Positions 9,351 through 16,979 are shown, numbered from the stretch's first letter. The stretch: DNA of 36,354 nt from a bacterium (GCA_030622545.1 JAUXGA010000018.1:1-36354); one strand, 5' to 3'. Made by a program: numbers and translations. Notes: generated from the letters alone by a model not told the origin.

Positions 9351-9698
9351 TTAGAGAATGACGATGGTGATGCCTTCATTGTGCCGATTGTAGTCCGAGT
9401 CGCGATTCAGCGCGGGACACATATCAATCGCTTCGCGGGCGACAAGTTCGTCGAAACTGAAACGCTCGCCATGGACGAAATGTTGAATCTGGTTTTTGTT
9501 TCGCATACCGGTCAAACTTCGGCGAAGCGCATCCCGCAGTGTTCCTCCGACGCCTTTCGAGCCGTAACCATGAATAATCTTAACAGCGACATGCCCTTTT
9601 TGTCTCGCTTTATCCAATTCCTCCCGCAGCCGTTTGCGAGCTTCTTTGACGTCGGGCATATCGGATTTGATATTGATTTCAGTGACGGTCTGACTCAT
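9351..9698 (-). CDS. Stand-alone Smr-domain protein
   Basis: The 115-residue protein begins MSQTVTEINIK. The Smr (small MutS-related) core is recognisable from DMPDVKEARKRL, through the loop VKIIHGYGSKGVGGTLRDALRR, which matches the H-G-x-G...G-x-L-R pattern of Smr nicking endonucleases (usually IIHGKG.G.LR). The frame is open farther upstream, but the ATG at 9698 forms a 4-base ATGA overlap with the rfbA stop and the residues before it show no domain, so I start it here. Smr domains act on DNA or RNA, for example as ribosome-collision endonucleases or in MutS2. Its place between rfbA and rfbD is unexpected. Confidence 0.85.
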   Translation of the reverse strand: MSQTVTEINIKSDMPDVKEARKRLREELDKARQKGHVAVKIIHGYGSKGVGGTLRDALRRSLTGMRNKNQIQHFVHGERFSFDELVAREAIDMCPALNRDSDYNRHNEGITIVIL

Positions 9699-10414
9699 CG
9701 TTGTTCTTTTTCGGCGACGAGGCGCGTGGCGCGGTAGAGGGATTCGAAGGTCCCGGCGTCCGTCCATGCGCCCTTGATGACGTCATAGGTCAGTTTGCCT
9801 TCGTGAAGATACGCGTTGTTGACGTCGGTGATTTCGAGTTCGCCGCGGTCGGACGGCTTCAGCGTCCGGATAATTTCGAAGACATGAGCATCATACATAT
9901 AGACGCCGATGACCGCTAAATTCGATTTCGGCTGCTTGGGCTTTTCAACGATGCGAGCGATTTTTCCGTTCTCGATTTCCGCCACACCAAACCGCTGAGG
10001 ATCCGGCACTTCTTTCAGAAGGATTTTTGCGCCGAGTTCTTTGCGGAAATTCTGGACGAAAGGCGTGATGTCGTCTTCGATAATGTTATCTCCAAGAATC
10101 ACGATCATCGGTTCATCCTTGGTGAACACGTGCGCCAGCCGGAGAGCGGCGGCTATTCCTCCCTCGCCTTCCTGATAGGCGTAGTTGATGACGTCGAGGC
10201 CGAGGTCTTTTCCGTTGCTCAGGAGATTCAGGAAATGTCCCGCGAAGTGCCCGCCGGTGACGAGAACGAGTTCGCGGATTCCGGCCTGCACCAGCGTTTG
10301 GATGGGATAATAAATCATCGGCTGGTTATAGACCGGCAGAAGATGTTTGTTCGTGATTTTCGTAAGGGGATGGAGGCGAGTTCCAAGACCGCCTGCCAGC
10401 ACGACGCCTTTCAT
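9695..10414 (-). CDS. rfbA: Sugar-1-phosphate nucleotidylyltransferase (glucose-1-phosphate thymidylyltransferase type)
   Basis: This catalyses the first step of the rhamnose pathway, joining dTTP and glucose-1-phosphate to dTDP-glucose. The 239-residue protein has the nucleotide-binding start GVVLAGGLGTRLHPLT, KHLLPVYNQPMIYYPI, VILGDN with the metal-binding Asp, GVAEIENGKIARIVEKPKQP and GVYMYD. WTDAGT near the end is the typical product-site motif. It is shorter than the ~290-residue RmlA and lacks the C-terminal dimer helices, as in the short RmlA-like group common outside Proteobacteria. First gene of the minus-strand operon. The other rhamnose genes follow. Confidence 0.92.
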   Translation of the reverse strand: MKGVVLAGGLGTRLHPLTKITNKHLLPVYNQPMIYYPIQTLVQAGIRELVLVTGGHFAGHFLNLLSNGKDLGLDVINYAYQEGEGGIAAALRLAHVFTKDEPMIVILGDNIIEDDITPFVQNFRKELGAKILLKEVPDPQRFGVAEIENGKIARIVEKPKQPKSNLAVIGVYMYDAHVFEIIRTLKPSDRGELEITDVNNAYLHEGKLTYDVIKGAWTDAGTFESLYRATRLVAEKEQR

Positions 10415-10427
10415 ATTTCGAGCTCCG

Positions 10428-10456
10428 ATTTTATCGAGATGGATTTTACTTGTCTA
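10428..10456 (-). promoter_or_regulatory. Predicted promoter of the rhamnose operon
   Basis: On the minus strand TAGACA (10456-10451) and TAAAAT (10433-10428) are separated by exactly 17 bases. The -10 ends only 13 bases before the rfbA ATG, so the transcript would have a very short leader that excludes most of the upstream GGAG. It is therefore either near-leaderless or a chance match. Confidence 0.35.
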
Positions 10457-10464
10457 TGGTAGTT

Positions 10465-10487
10465 CAACAAGGGGCTTCAGCCCCTTG
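10465..10487. repeat. 23-bp palindromic repeat, left copy
   Basis: The 23 bases CAACAAGGGGCTTCAGCCCCTTG are an exact reverse complement of the copy at 10513-10535. The core (AAGGGGCT...AGCCCCTT) is itself a palindrome. The copy lies between UXS and rfbA, and the pair resembles REP-type paired elements. Confidence 0.9.
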
Positions 10488-10495
10488 CCTGTATG

Positions 10496-11458
10496 CTATC
10501 TACGGGATTGGACAAGGGGCTGAAGCCCCTTGTTGGACCCCTTCTTGAACCAGTTCACTGTCTTTGTTAGACCTTCTTCGATGGAAATTTTGGGTTCCCA
10601 GTTCAAGACTCTGCGAGCTTTTTTTATGTCCGGCCTGCGGACTTTCGGGTCATCCACAGGAAGCGGCTTGTGAATAATCGGCACATCCGAATCGGTGAGT
10701 CTGCGTATCATTTCGGCAATCGCATTCACCGATAACTCTTCCGGGTTGCCGATATTCACGGGTTCGATTTCGTTCGACATCGCCAGCCGGTACAGCCCGT
10801 CCACCTGATCAGTGATGTAGCAGAGCGAACGTGTCTGGCTGCCATCGCCGAAAACCGTGAGTGCTTCGCCTCGCAACGCCTGATTAATCAGTGTCGGAAC
10901 AAGCCGTCCATCATTAGCGCGCATGCGCGGCCCGAAGGTGTTAAAGATGCGGGCGATGCGCGTGTTCATGTTGTGATAGCGATGATACGCCATCGTCAGC
11001 GCTTCGGCGAAACGTTTAGCTTCGTCATAAACGCCTCGCGGCCCGACCGGACTGACATTCCCCCAGTAATCTTCCGGCTGAGGATTCACCAATGGGTCGC
11101 CATAAACCTCGGAAGTCGATGCCAGCAGAAAACCCGCTCCCTTAGCTTTGGACAAACCCAACGCCTTGTGAGTTCCCAAAGAGCCGACTTTCAACGTTTG
11201 AATCGGCATCTGCATGTAGTCTATAGGCGAAGCGGGGCTGGCGAAATGCAGAACGAAATCCACCGACCCATCCACATACAGATAATTCGTGACGTCGTAG
11301 TGGATGAATTGAAACCGCGGATTTTTGATGTGGGCGATGTTGGAGGCGTGGCCGGTGGAAAGATTGTCGATCACGATAACGTCGTGACCTTCGGTCAGGA
11401 ATTTGTCGGCCAGATGGGAGCCCAAAAAGCCCGCGCCGCCTGTTAAAATGATTCTCAT
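10496..11458 (-). CDS. uxs: UDP-glucuronate decarboxylase (UDP-xylose synthase)
   Basis: This enzyme makes UDP-xylose from UDP-glucuronate for surface glycans. The 320-residue protein is an extended SDR with the NAD loop [10 protein letters not shown] at residues 7-16, the UXS hallmark [25 protein letters not shown], the catalytic YDEAKR and [17 protein letters not shown]. These separate it from UDP-glucose 4-epimerases. The last residues ([12 protein letters not shown]) are encoded by the palindromic repeat at 10513-10535, so the natural C-terminus probably ended near the WFKKGS segment. The ATG at 11458 has only a weak ribosome-binding site (TGAG). A good promoter lies about 35 bases upstream. 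Confidence 0.93.
   Translation of the reverse strand: MRIILTGGAGFLGSHLADKFLTEGHDVIVIDNLSTGHASNIAHIKNPRFQFIHYDVTNYLYVDGSVDFVLHFASPASPIDYMQMPIQTLKVGSLGTHKALGLSKAKGAGFLLASTSEVYGDPLVNPQPEDYWGNVSPVGPRGVYDEAKRFAEALTMAYHRYHNMNTRIARIFNTFGPRMRANDGRLVPTLINQALRGEALTVFGDGSQTRSLCYITDQVDGLYRLAMSNEIEPVNIGNPEELSVNAIAEMIRRLTDSDVPIIHKPLPVDDPKVRRPDIKKARRVLNWEPKISIEEGLTKTVNWFKKGSNKGLQPLVQSRR
10513..10535. repeat. 23-bp palindromic repeat, right copy, inside the uxs reading frame
   Basis: Exact inverted copy of 10465-10487, separated from it by 25 bases. It overlaps the 3' end of uxs and is translated (on the minus strand) as NKGLQPLV before the stop at 10496-10498. Confidence 0.9.
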
Positions 11459-11490
11459 CGAAATCTCAAGTGAATTGTCTTAAGTCTTAA

Positions 11491-11519
11491 AATTTAACCA
11501 ATTCTATGCGGAATGTCAA
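11491..11519 (-). promoter_or_regulatory. Predicted uxs promoter
   Basis: On the minus strand TTGACA (11519-11514), 17 bases, then TAAATT (11496-11491). The expected start is near 11484, giving a leader of about 25 bases to the ATG at 11458. Confidence 0.65.
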
Positions 11520-11553
11520 GGCAATTTACTCTATGCAAGAATTGCCGCCGGGC

Positions 11554-11582
11554 TTGCATTTTGTGGAAAGTCAATGTATCTT
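11554..11582 (+). promoter_or_regulatory. Predicted promoter of the PUA-nuclease gene
   Basis: TTGCAT (11554-11559), 17 bases, then TATCTT (11577-11582). It would give a leader of about 90 bases before the ATG at 11680. It is divergent from the uxs promoter, with about 35 bases between the two -35 boxes. Confidence 0.4.
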
Positions 11583-11679
11583 GAAGGGTTGCGATTTTCC
11601 GTTCCGGGCACGCGAGGACGCATGCCGCGGCGGATAGAAATGAATCAGGCTCGCGCGAAACCTAAATAGGAGATAAATA

Positions 11680-12684
11680 ATGAACTATTGGCAAATCGCA
11701 TCAGGATCTCGCGGAAGAGAGTATACGGATCAATTCATCCGTTTCGGTATGGCCTTTGTAGGCGGAGATGACAATGTAGCCGCAATGTCCAAAGTGAAAG
11801 AAGGAGACCGCGTCTTATTAAAGCGGGGCATGTACAAAATTGTAGCTGCTGGTGAGGTCATTAATCGTGACGGAAGATGTCGAGGTCAAGATGATAAAGA
11901 ATGGCTGCGTGATTTCGATGGTTGGGACTTGCGAGCATATTGCTTTGTGGATTGGCACGAACCGGATAAGCCGTTTGAAACCGAGGGACTTACACGCGCT
12001 ACAATCCAGCGCGTAAAAAAGAAGAATTTGAAAGAAATTTGTGATAGCATCATTAAGACAGTACCTGCAAAAGAAAACTATGATCCTGAACCGGAAACGC
12101 CTGAGCCTGTGGAAGATGCGGAGATTTTAAGTTTTCTCATTCAAGAGGGACTTCGCCCTGCATCCGCTGAAGACCTAACAGCTGCATTCAACCGAATTCG
12201 ACTATTAGCGAAATACTATTACGATGAACATACGTGGGAAAATATTCGAGAACATGAGACGCGTACATTCTTGATAATCCCTCTTCTACTTGCTCTCGGT
12301 TGGGCAGAACAGCAGATAAAAATTGAACTACCTGTTGCTGAACGCCAAAGGGCGGATATCGCCTGTTTTTCAAAACCTTACCAAGGGAATAATGATGATT
12401 GCACCTTGCTCATTGAGACCAAAGGTTTCGTTAAGGGCTTAGACTATGCCCAGGCTCAGGCAAGGGAATATGCCAAGCATTTCCCCAATTGTCAGGTAGT
12501 TCTTGTTTCGAATGGCTATTGCTATAAGGCATTTCGCCGCAATGAAAGTGGATCCTTTTCGCGAGCACCTTCGGCTTACCTAAACTTACTGAAACCAAGG
12601 AAACGGTACCCTCTTGATCCTAAAAACGTTGATGGCAGTTTGGAGGCACTTCGACTTCTCTTGCCTTATCATTTTGCACGTTAG
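11680..12684 (+). CDS. Fusion of a PUA/EVE-like domain with a PD-(D/E)XK nuclease domain
   Basis: The 334-residue protein has two parts. Residues 1-~115 (MNYWQIASGSRGREYTDQF..., MSKVKEGDRVLLKRGMYKIVAAGEVI) look like the PUA/EVE-type fold that in modification-dependent restriction proteins reads modified bases. The aromatic N-terminus and the KEGDRV turn are typical. Residues ~145-334 match the nuclease core of HsdR-N / type I R-subunit-like proteins: a helical stretch ending TRTFLIIPLLLALGW, then the catalytic pattern D226 (RADIACF), E246-x-K248 (LLIETKG). There is no helicase or ATPase partner and no methylase next to it. TAGGAG at 11668-11673 fixes the start. A role in defence against modified foreign DNA is an inference. 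Confidence 0.75.
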   Translation: MNYWQIASGSRGREYTDQFIRFGMAFVGGDDNVAAMSKVKEGDRVLLKRGMYKIVAAGEVINRDGRCRGQDDKEWLRDFDGWDLRAYCFVDWHEPDKPFETEGLTRATIQRVKKKNLKEICDSIIKTVPAKENYDPEPETPEPVEDAEILSFLIQEGLRPASAEDLTAAFNRIRLLAKYYYDEHTWENIREHETRTFLIIPLLLALGWAEQQIKIELPVAERQRADIACFSKPYQGNNDDCTLLIETKGFVKGLDYAQAQAREYAKHFPNCQVVLVSNGYCYKAFRRNESGSFSRAPSAYLNLLKPRKRYPLDPKNVDGSLEALRLLLPYHFAR

Positions 12685-12741
12685 AGAACCGTTACGGAAT
12701 CCCTCTAAGCAAACATATTGGAAAAACGCTGAGGAACAAGA

Positions 12742-13584
12742 TTGATTCACTCAGGAGACAAGACAAATAGCTTCACACTAATTGGCCTGGGGGCGGTGGG
12801 GCGAGCGCTGGCGCCGGCGCTTGTCCGAGCTGGCTACGACTGTCGAGGTCTTATCGGTCGCGGAGACGAAAAGTCTCTGGCGAGCCTGTGCAAAGCGCCG
12901 CTGATGATGTCTTTGGATTCGTTGCCGGATGATTTTGATTTGTTGTTTCTTTGCGTGCGGGATAATCAGATTGCGTCGCTCGCCGAAGAACTATCTCAGA
13001 ATATTCGGAGACCCCCCCTATCCTCCCCGCAAGCAGGGGGGAATTTAATTGTTTTTCACACAGCGGGTGCGTTATCGTCGGATGTGCTTGCGCCGCTGCG
13101 TGAAAAGGGAGCGGATGTCGCGTCGTTTCATCCTTTCGGAAGTTTTCCGCGGACGGGGAAAGCCGTCTCGTCTTTCAAAGGATTCACTTTCGGGATTGAA
13201 GGTACGCCTGAAGCTCAAGCTCGCGCCGAACAAATCGCCCGCGACCTCGGCGGCAGTCCTCTCATCGTTCCCGCGGACAGCCGTGCGATTTATCATTTAG
13301 CGGCGGTTTTTGCATCGAATTTTTTCGTTGGGGATTTGGCTTTAGCTGTGAAAATGCTCGGGCAAATAGGTCTGGATGAAGCGCAGGCTTTGCAGGTTAT
13401 TTCACCGATAGTGGAGGGAACTTTCAGGAATGTCAAGGAGTTAGGAGTGAAGGGTGCTTTGACCGGCCCGGCGGCGCGAGGCGACAACGAAACGCTTGCC
13501 CGGCATGAAGAAGCCCTGCGAAAAATCGACCCGGAGCTGGCGGAGCTTTATCGGAAGTTCTCTGAATATCTGAAAAAGGTTTAG
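12742..13584 (+). CDS. Rossmann-fold protein with DUF2520 domain
   Basis: The 280-residue protein combines an N-terminal NAD(P)-binding Rossmann domain (FTLIGLGAVGRALAPALVRAG, residues ~11-31) with a helical DUF2520 C-terminal domain (HLAAVFASNFFVGDLALA, then LTGPAARGDNETLARHEEAL). This is the architecture of the reductase-like family often found near pantothenate genes, whose substrate is uncertain. The start is TTG at 12742. There is no better in-frame start before the glycine-rich loop. Residues ~91-101 (RRPPLSSPQAGGN) come from a C-rich/G-rich palindromic repeat inserted in frame between the QNI helix end and the LIVFHTAGALS strand, an unusual extra loop. Confidence 0.85.
   Translation: MIHSGDKTNSFTLIGLGAVGRALAPALVRAGYDCRGLIGRGDEKSLASLCKAPLMMSLDSLPDDFDLLFLCVRDNQIASLAEELSQNIRRPPLSSPQAGGNLIVFHTAGALSSDVLAPLREKGADVASFHPFGSFPRTGKAVSSFKGFTFGIEGTPEAQARAEQIARDLGGSPLIVPADSRAIYHLAAVFASNFFVGDLALAVKMLGQIGLDEAQALQVISPIVEGTFRNVKELGVKGALTGPAARGDNETLARHEEALRKIDPELAELYRKFSEYLKKV
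13012..13045. repeat. Palindromic repeat inserted in frame in the DUF2520 gene
   Basis: A run of seven C (13012-13018) and a run of six G (13036-13041) enclose TATCCTCCCCGCAAGCA. The left flank GACCCCCCTA resembles the hairpin near 18312-18329 read on the minus strand (GACCCCCCTAAT). The element keeps the reading frame and adds about 12 residues. Confidence 0.65.
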
Positions 13585-13647
13585 CGAGCTTACCGAATTT
13601 TATTATCAATTCCCGAAAAACCCTATTAGTAAATAGATGGACATATC

Positions 13648-14310
13648 GTGGTGAATCGCTTTTCAGAAGAAGATAAAGGGGTGACCAGATTATTGGAAAA
13701 AGTAAAGCGACTTTTTAAAATAGAGCAATGTAGCTACGAGTGGAATCAAGTGGAGAGCATAGTTGTACGAGATCCGGAACTATTCGAGTCAGGCCTTAAG
13801 AGAGCATCACAACGACTTTATGTAAAAGATACACCGAAAAATGAGCGTTTAACATTATGGATGGCATGCAATATTTGTGAAACCTTAGAAAAGGCTCCAC
13901 GCTGCTATTTCTGTTCGCGTCAATTGACACGTGATAACTTTATTAACGACGGCGTCTGTGTTCCTTTGGAGCATTTTATTCCAAGAGATGATGGTGGAAG
14001 CCATACACCCGCAAATCTAACACTGGCTTGCAGAATCTGCAATTCGATAAAAAGCAATCTTACTGATGATGATTTTCGTCTAATTCTGAAAAGTCCAGAC
14101 AACTTTTTTGCTCTAAAGAGACAGAGAGTTACACCCGAAAAGAAGCAAGAATTAATCGATTTTGCTGAAATATATTACCCAAGAATAAGTAATCTTCGTG
14201 ACTATGCGGTTCGCCATGGTATTGATCCTATAGATGCAAGAAAACACTGGGAGAACAAGCAGTCAGAGTTTCGAGACAAGTATCCAATGGATGCACAAGC
14301 TGTTCGATAG
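13648..14310 (+). CDS. HNH-endonuclease-domain protein
   Basis: The 220-residue protein carries a zinc-binding HNH domain: C86-x2-C89 (CYFC), E108-H109 in PLEHFIPRDDGG, N123 in ANLTLAC, and C128-x2-C131 (CRIC). Two CxxC pairs coordinate structural zinc, and H109 and N123 fit the catalytic ββα-metal core. The N-terminal ~80 residues are helical with no known domain, and the C-terminal ~70 are charged and helical. Start is GTG at 13648 or the adjacent GTG at 13651, and the ribosome-binding site is poor. The gene is clearly more AT-rich than its neighbours and sits alone between the DUF2520 gene and porX, which suggests transfer. A homing-type, phage or defence nuclease are all possible. Confidence 0.85.
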   Translation: MVNRFSEEDKGVTRLLEKVKRLFKIEQCSYEWNQVESIVVRDPELFESGLKRASQRLYVKDTPKNERLTLWMACNICETLEKAPRCYFCSRQLTRDNFINDGVCVPLEHFIPRDDGGSHTPANLTLACRICNSIKSNLTDDDFRLILKSPDNFFALKRQRVTPEKKQELIDFAEIYYPRISNLRDYAVRHGIDPIDARKHWENKQSEFRDKYPMDAQAVR

Positions 14311-14336
14311 TTTGGTTTTACTTAAACGGAGTAAAG

Positions 14337-15899
14337 ATGCCGGATAACCGCAGAATTTTATGGGCGGATGACGAAATCGAGATGCTTGAAGCTCATATTC
14401 TTTTTTTGAATCAGCGCGGCTACGACGTGGTGGGTGTGACGAATGGAGATGATGCGATTCATCGGGTGAGCGAAGAAGCTTTCGACGTGGTTTTTCTTGA
14501 CGAGCACATGCCGGGTCGTGATGGTCTCGAAACTCTCGCGGTTATTAAGGACATGCGGCCAGATTTACCGGTGATTATGATTACCAAGAGTGAAGAAGAA
14601 ACGCTGATGGAAGAAGCCATTGGCGCAAAAATCAGCGATTACCTGACCAAGCCGGTGAATCCGACACAAATCTTGAGCGCATTGAAGAAAGTAACGCAGC
14701 GGCAGGAATTCGAGCGACGAAGCGCCACGCGAGATTATCTTGCGGAATTCCGTCAGATTTCCGAGAAGGTTTCCGAAGGCCCGACGTGGAAAGACTGGAT
14801 GGATATTCATGCGAAGCTGTCTGCGTGGGAAGTGGAACTGGACTCGATGCCGGATACAGGTTTGCGCCAGTCCCTCGAAGGTCAGCGGGCGGAATGCAAT
14901 ACGGAGTTCGGGAAGTTCATCGAAGAGAATTACGAGGATTGGCTCTGGGACCGCGCTGACAAACCACCGCTTTCGGCAAGCTTTGTGGAACATTTCGTTG
15001 CGCCGAAACTGAAAGAAGGGCGTAATGTTCTCTTTCTGGTGATCGACTGTTTGCGCTTTGACCAGTGGTTGGCTTTGGAGCCGATGCTCTACGATTACTA
15101 TACGGTGACGCGAGACAGTTATTATTCCATTCTTCCGTCGGCAACTCCCTATGCGCGCAATGCTCTTTTCGCTGGTATTTTTCCGGGAGACATTGAGGCG
15201 GAATTTCCGGACTTGTGGAAGCGGAGTGAGGACGACGAGTTTTCATCGAACCGTTTCGAACGGCAATTTCTCGACCGACAGCTTGATCGGCTTCAGTTGA
15301 AGATCGAGCCTGAGCCGAAATATGTTAAGATTTTGGATATCGATGAAGCCAACGCCACCGCTCGGAAAGTGCAGCGTTATTTCAACAACCGGCTGGTGTC
15401 GATGGTTTTCAATTTTGTGGATATTTTGGCTCACAGTCGCGCGCAAAGCGATGTCATCAAAGAGATAACGCGCAATGAAGCGGCTTACCGCAGTGTGGTT
15501 CGCGCATGGTTCGAACATTCGTCGTTATTCCAAATCCTGAAAGCTTTTGCTCAGCGGGATTTTTTGGTCATCGTCACTACGGATCATGGTTCTATTCGTG
15601 GTTTGAAAGGTGCGCGGGTTGTTTCGGATAAGGAAGCGTCCACAAATTTGCGCTATAAACACGGACGCAATCTTCGCGTGGACAGCAAACATGCGCTTAT
15701 TTGCCGGCGTCCGGAGAAATTCCGACTGCCTCGACGCGGTCTCAACGCCAATTATATCTTCGCCAAGGAAGCCTACTATTTTATTTATCCCACGAACTTC
15801 CACAAATACGCGAATCTCTATAAAGACTCGTTCCAGCATGGCGGGATTTCTTTGGAAGAGATGATTCTGCCGGTGGCATTTTTGGAGCCGAAGAGATAG
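14337..15899 (+). CDS. porX: PorX-type response regulator with PglZ domain
   Basis: In Bacteroidetes PorX controls the type IX secretion system together with the kinase PorY. Residues 1-~120 form a complete receiver: acidic pair D11/D12, phospho-acceptor D55 (VFLDEHMPG), T83 and K105 (YLTKPV). A helical linker follows (~120-225). Residues ~230-520 form the PglZ/alkaline-phosphatase-superfamily domain with the metal-binding D237 (LVIDCLRFDQW), probable nucleophile T270 in LPSATPYARN, D416-H417 (TTDHG) and H501 (FQHGG). The 520-residue length matches PorX. No DNA-binding domain is present. A ribosome-binding GGAG precedes the ATG. No porY, por structural gene or sigma factor gene is adjacent, although porX is also scattered in other T9SS genomes. 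It implies that this lineage secretes proteins by T9SS. Confidence 0.93.
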   Translation: MPDNRRILWADDEIEMLEAHILFLNQRGYDVVGVTNGDDAIHRVSEEAFDVVFLDEHMPGRDGLETLAVIKDMRPDLPVIMITKSEEETLMEEAIGAKISDYLTKPVNPTQILSALKKVTQRQEFERRSATRDYLAEFRQISEKVSEGPTWKDWMDIHAKLSAWEVELDSMPDTGLRQSLEGQRAECNTEFGKFIEENYEDWLWDRADKPPLSASFVEHFVAPKLKEGRNVLFLVIDCLRFDQWLALEPMLYDYYTVTRDSYYSILPSATPYARNALFAGIFPGDIEAEFPDLWKRSEDDEFSSNRFERQFLDRQLDRLQLKIEPEPKYVKILDIDEANATARKVQRYFNNRLVSMVFNFVDILAHSRAQSDVIKEITRNEAAYRSVVRAWFEHSSLFQILKAFAQRDFLVIVTTDHGSIRGLKGARVVSDKEASTNLRYKHGRNLRVDSKHALICRRPEKFRLPRRGLNANYIFAKEAYYFIYPTNFHKYANLYKDSFQHGGISLEEMILPVAFLEPKR

Positions 15900-15927
15900 T
15901 CACTTTCCTGAAATGGGATGGACATAA

Positions 15928-15953
15928 AAAGCCCCGACGATTGCCGGGGCTTT
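15928..15953. terminator. Bidirectional intrinsic terminator
   Basis: A 9-bp stem AAAGCCCCG / CGGGGCTTT has an 8-base loop. On the plus strand it follows porX, with TTTCAATTTT after it. On the minus strand it follows the AAA+ gene and reads into CTTTTTA, which is the stronger U-tract. Confidence 0.85.
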
Positions 15954-15977
15954 CAATTTTCAAGATATTCTTATCGC

Positions 15978-16979
15978 TTACGATTTACCTCGCTCGCGTT
16001 TTAATTTCAAGCCGTGTTTCGTCATGACGCGGCGAATCTTTTGCTCGTTCAAGCCGACGATTTTAGCGGCGCGGGATTGATTTCCGTCCGTCACTTCCAG
16101 AGATTTTTTCACCAGCGCAAATTCGATTTCGCCCAAGACGGAATCCAACCGGACCGGCTCGCCTCGGAAGATTTTTTCGTAGAGACCCTTGAGGAAACTG
16201 CTGGGGTCCCCCGCCCGTTCCACCTGAAACTGCGAATGGATAATCTCCGGATCGAATTCCCCATCCGAAAGCACCATGACACTTTCGACATGGTTGCGCA
16301 TTTGTCGCGCATTTCCCTGCCAGTTCACTTTCATGAGCAATTCCATGTAGTGATAGGGAATCACCGGTTTTGCGATCTGTTCGCGCTCACAGAATTCTTC
16401 CAAGAAGATGCTCGCAAGGAAGGGGACATCTTCCATGCGTTTCCGCAGCGCCGGTATGCTGATGGGCAGGGTATTCAAATGATAGAAGAGATCCTGGTGG
16501 AACGCGGGTCTCTCACCATCCTCCTGCAATCCCGATGAGGTGGAGATAATGCGAAAATCATTGGGGATCCGCCGACCGCCCGAGCGCCGTTCCACGTAAC
16601 CTTCTTCGAGAATCTGCAGCAATTTATGCTGTGCGATTGGAGTAAGCTCATCGACTTCTTCAAGAAAGACTGTTCCTCCGGCCGCTTCTTCGAATTTACC
16701 GGGGCGGTTATAGAAATCGTCTCCATAGAAAACGTATTCGACCTGGTCCGGAGTCACCGCTGCGCAATTGATGCTGACGAACGGCTTATCCTTTCGCGGG
16801 CTGTTATGGTGAATCACACGAGCCACGAGGGACTTGCCTGTCCCTGTTTCCCCGGTGATAAAAACAGCACTGTCCGAGCCGGCACACTTTCTGATCTTAT
16901 CCATCAAGCTCTGCATCGCACGGCTGTGAGCAATCAGGGTGCTATAAGCGTAGCGATGTTTCTTGTCAATTTTCGCCAT
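15978..16979 (-). CDS. Sigma54-activator-like AAA+ regulator lacking the GAFTGA loop
   Basis: The 333-residue protein is the AAA+ plus Fis-type helix-turn-helix part of the NtrC family, with no sensory domain. Walker A is GETGTGKS (43-50). Walker B reads GGTVFLEEV, with Glu in place of the usual first Asp. Between VFYG and GKFEEA only seven residues (DDFYNRP) replace about fourteen, so the sigma54-contacting GAFTGA loop is gone. In the segment usually FRxDLYYRLN both arginines are His (FHQDLFYHLN), removing the usual arginine finger. The C-terminal helix-turn-helix (DGNQSRAAKIVGLNEQKIRR) looks intact. I start at the ATG at 16979 because AGAGG lies just upstream. The ATG at 17000 is possible. 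It is probably a DNA-binding regulator independent of sigma54, as with TyrR. It is the last gene of a four-gene minus-strand unit. Confidence 0.88.
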   Translation of the reverse strand: MAKIDKKHRYAYSTLIAHSRAMQSLMDKIRKCAGSDSAVFITGETGTGKSLVARVIHHNSPRKDKPFVSINCAAVTPDQVEYVFYGDDFYNRPGKFEEAAGGTVFLEEVDELTPIAQHKLLQILEEGYVERRSGGRRIPNDFRIISTSSGLQEDGERPAFHQDLFYHLNTLPISIPALRKRMEDVPFLASIFLEEFCEREQIAKPVIPYHYMELLMKVNWQGNARQMRNHVESVMVLSDGEFDPEIIHSQFQVERAGDPSSFLKGLYEKIFRGEPVRLDSVLGEIEFALVKKSLEVTDGNQSRAAKIVGLNEQKIRRVMTKHGLKLKRERGKS

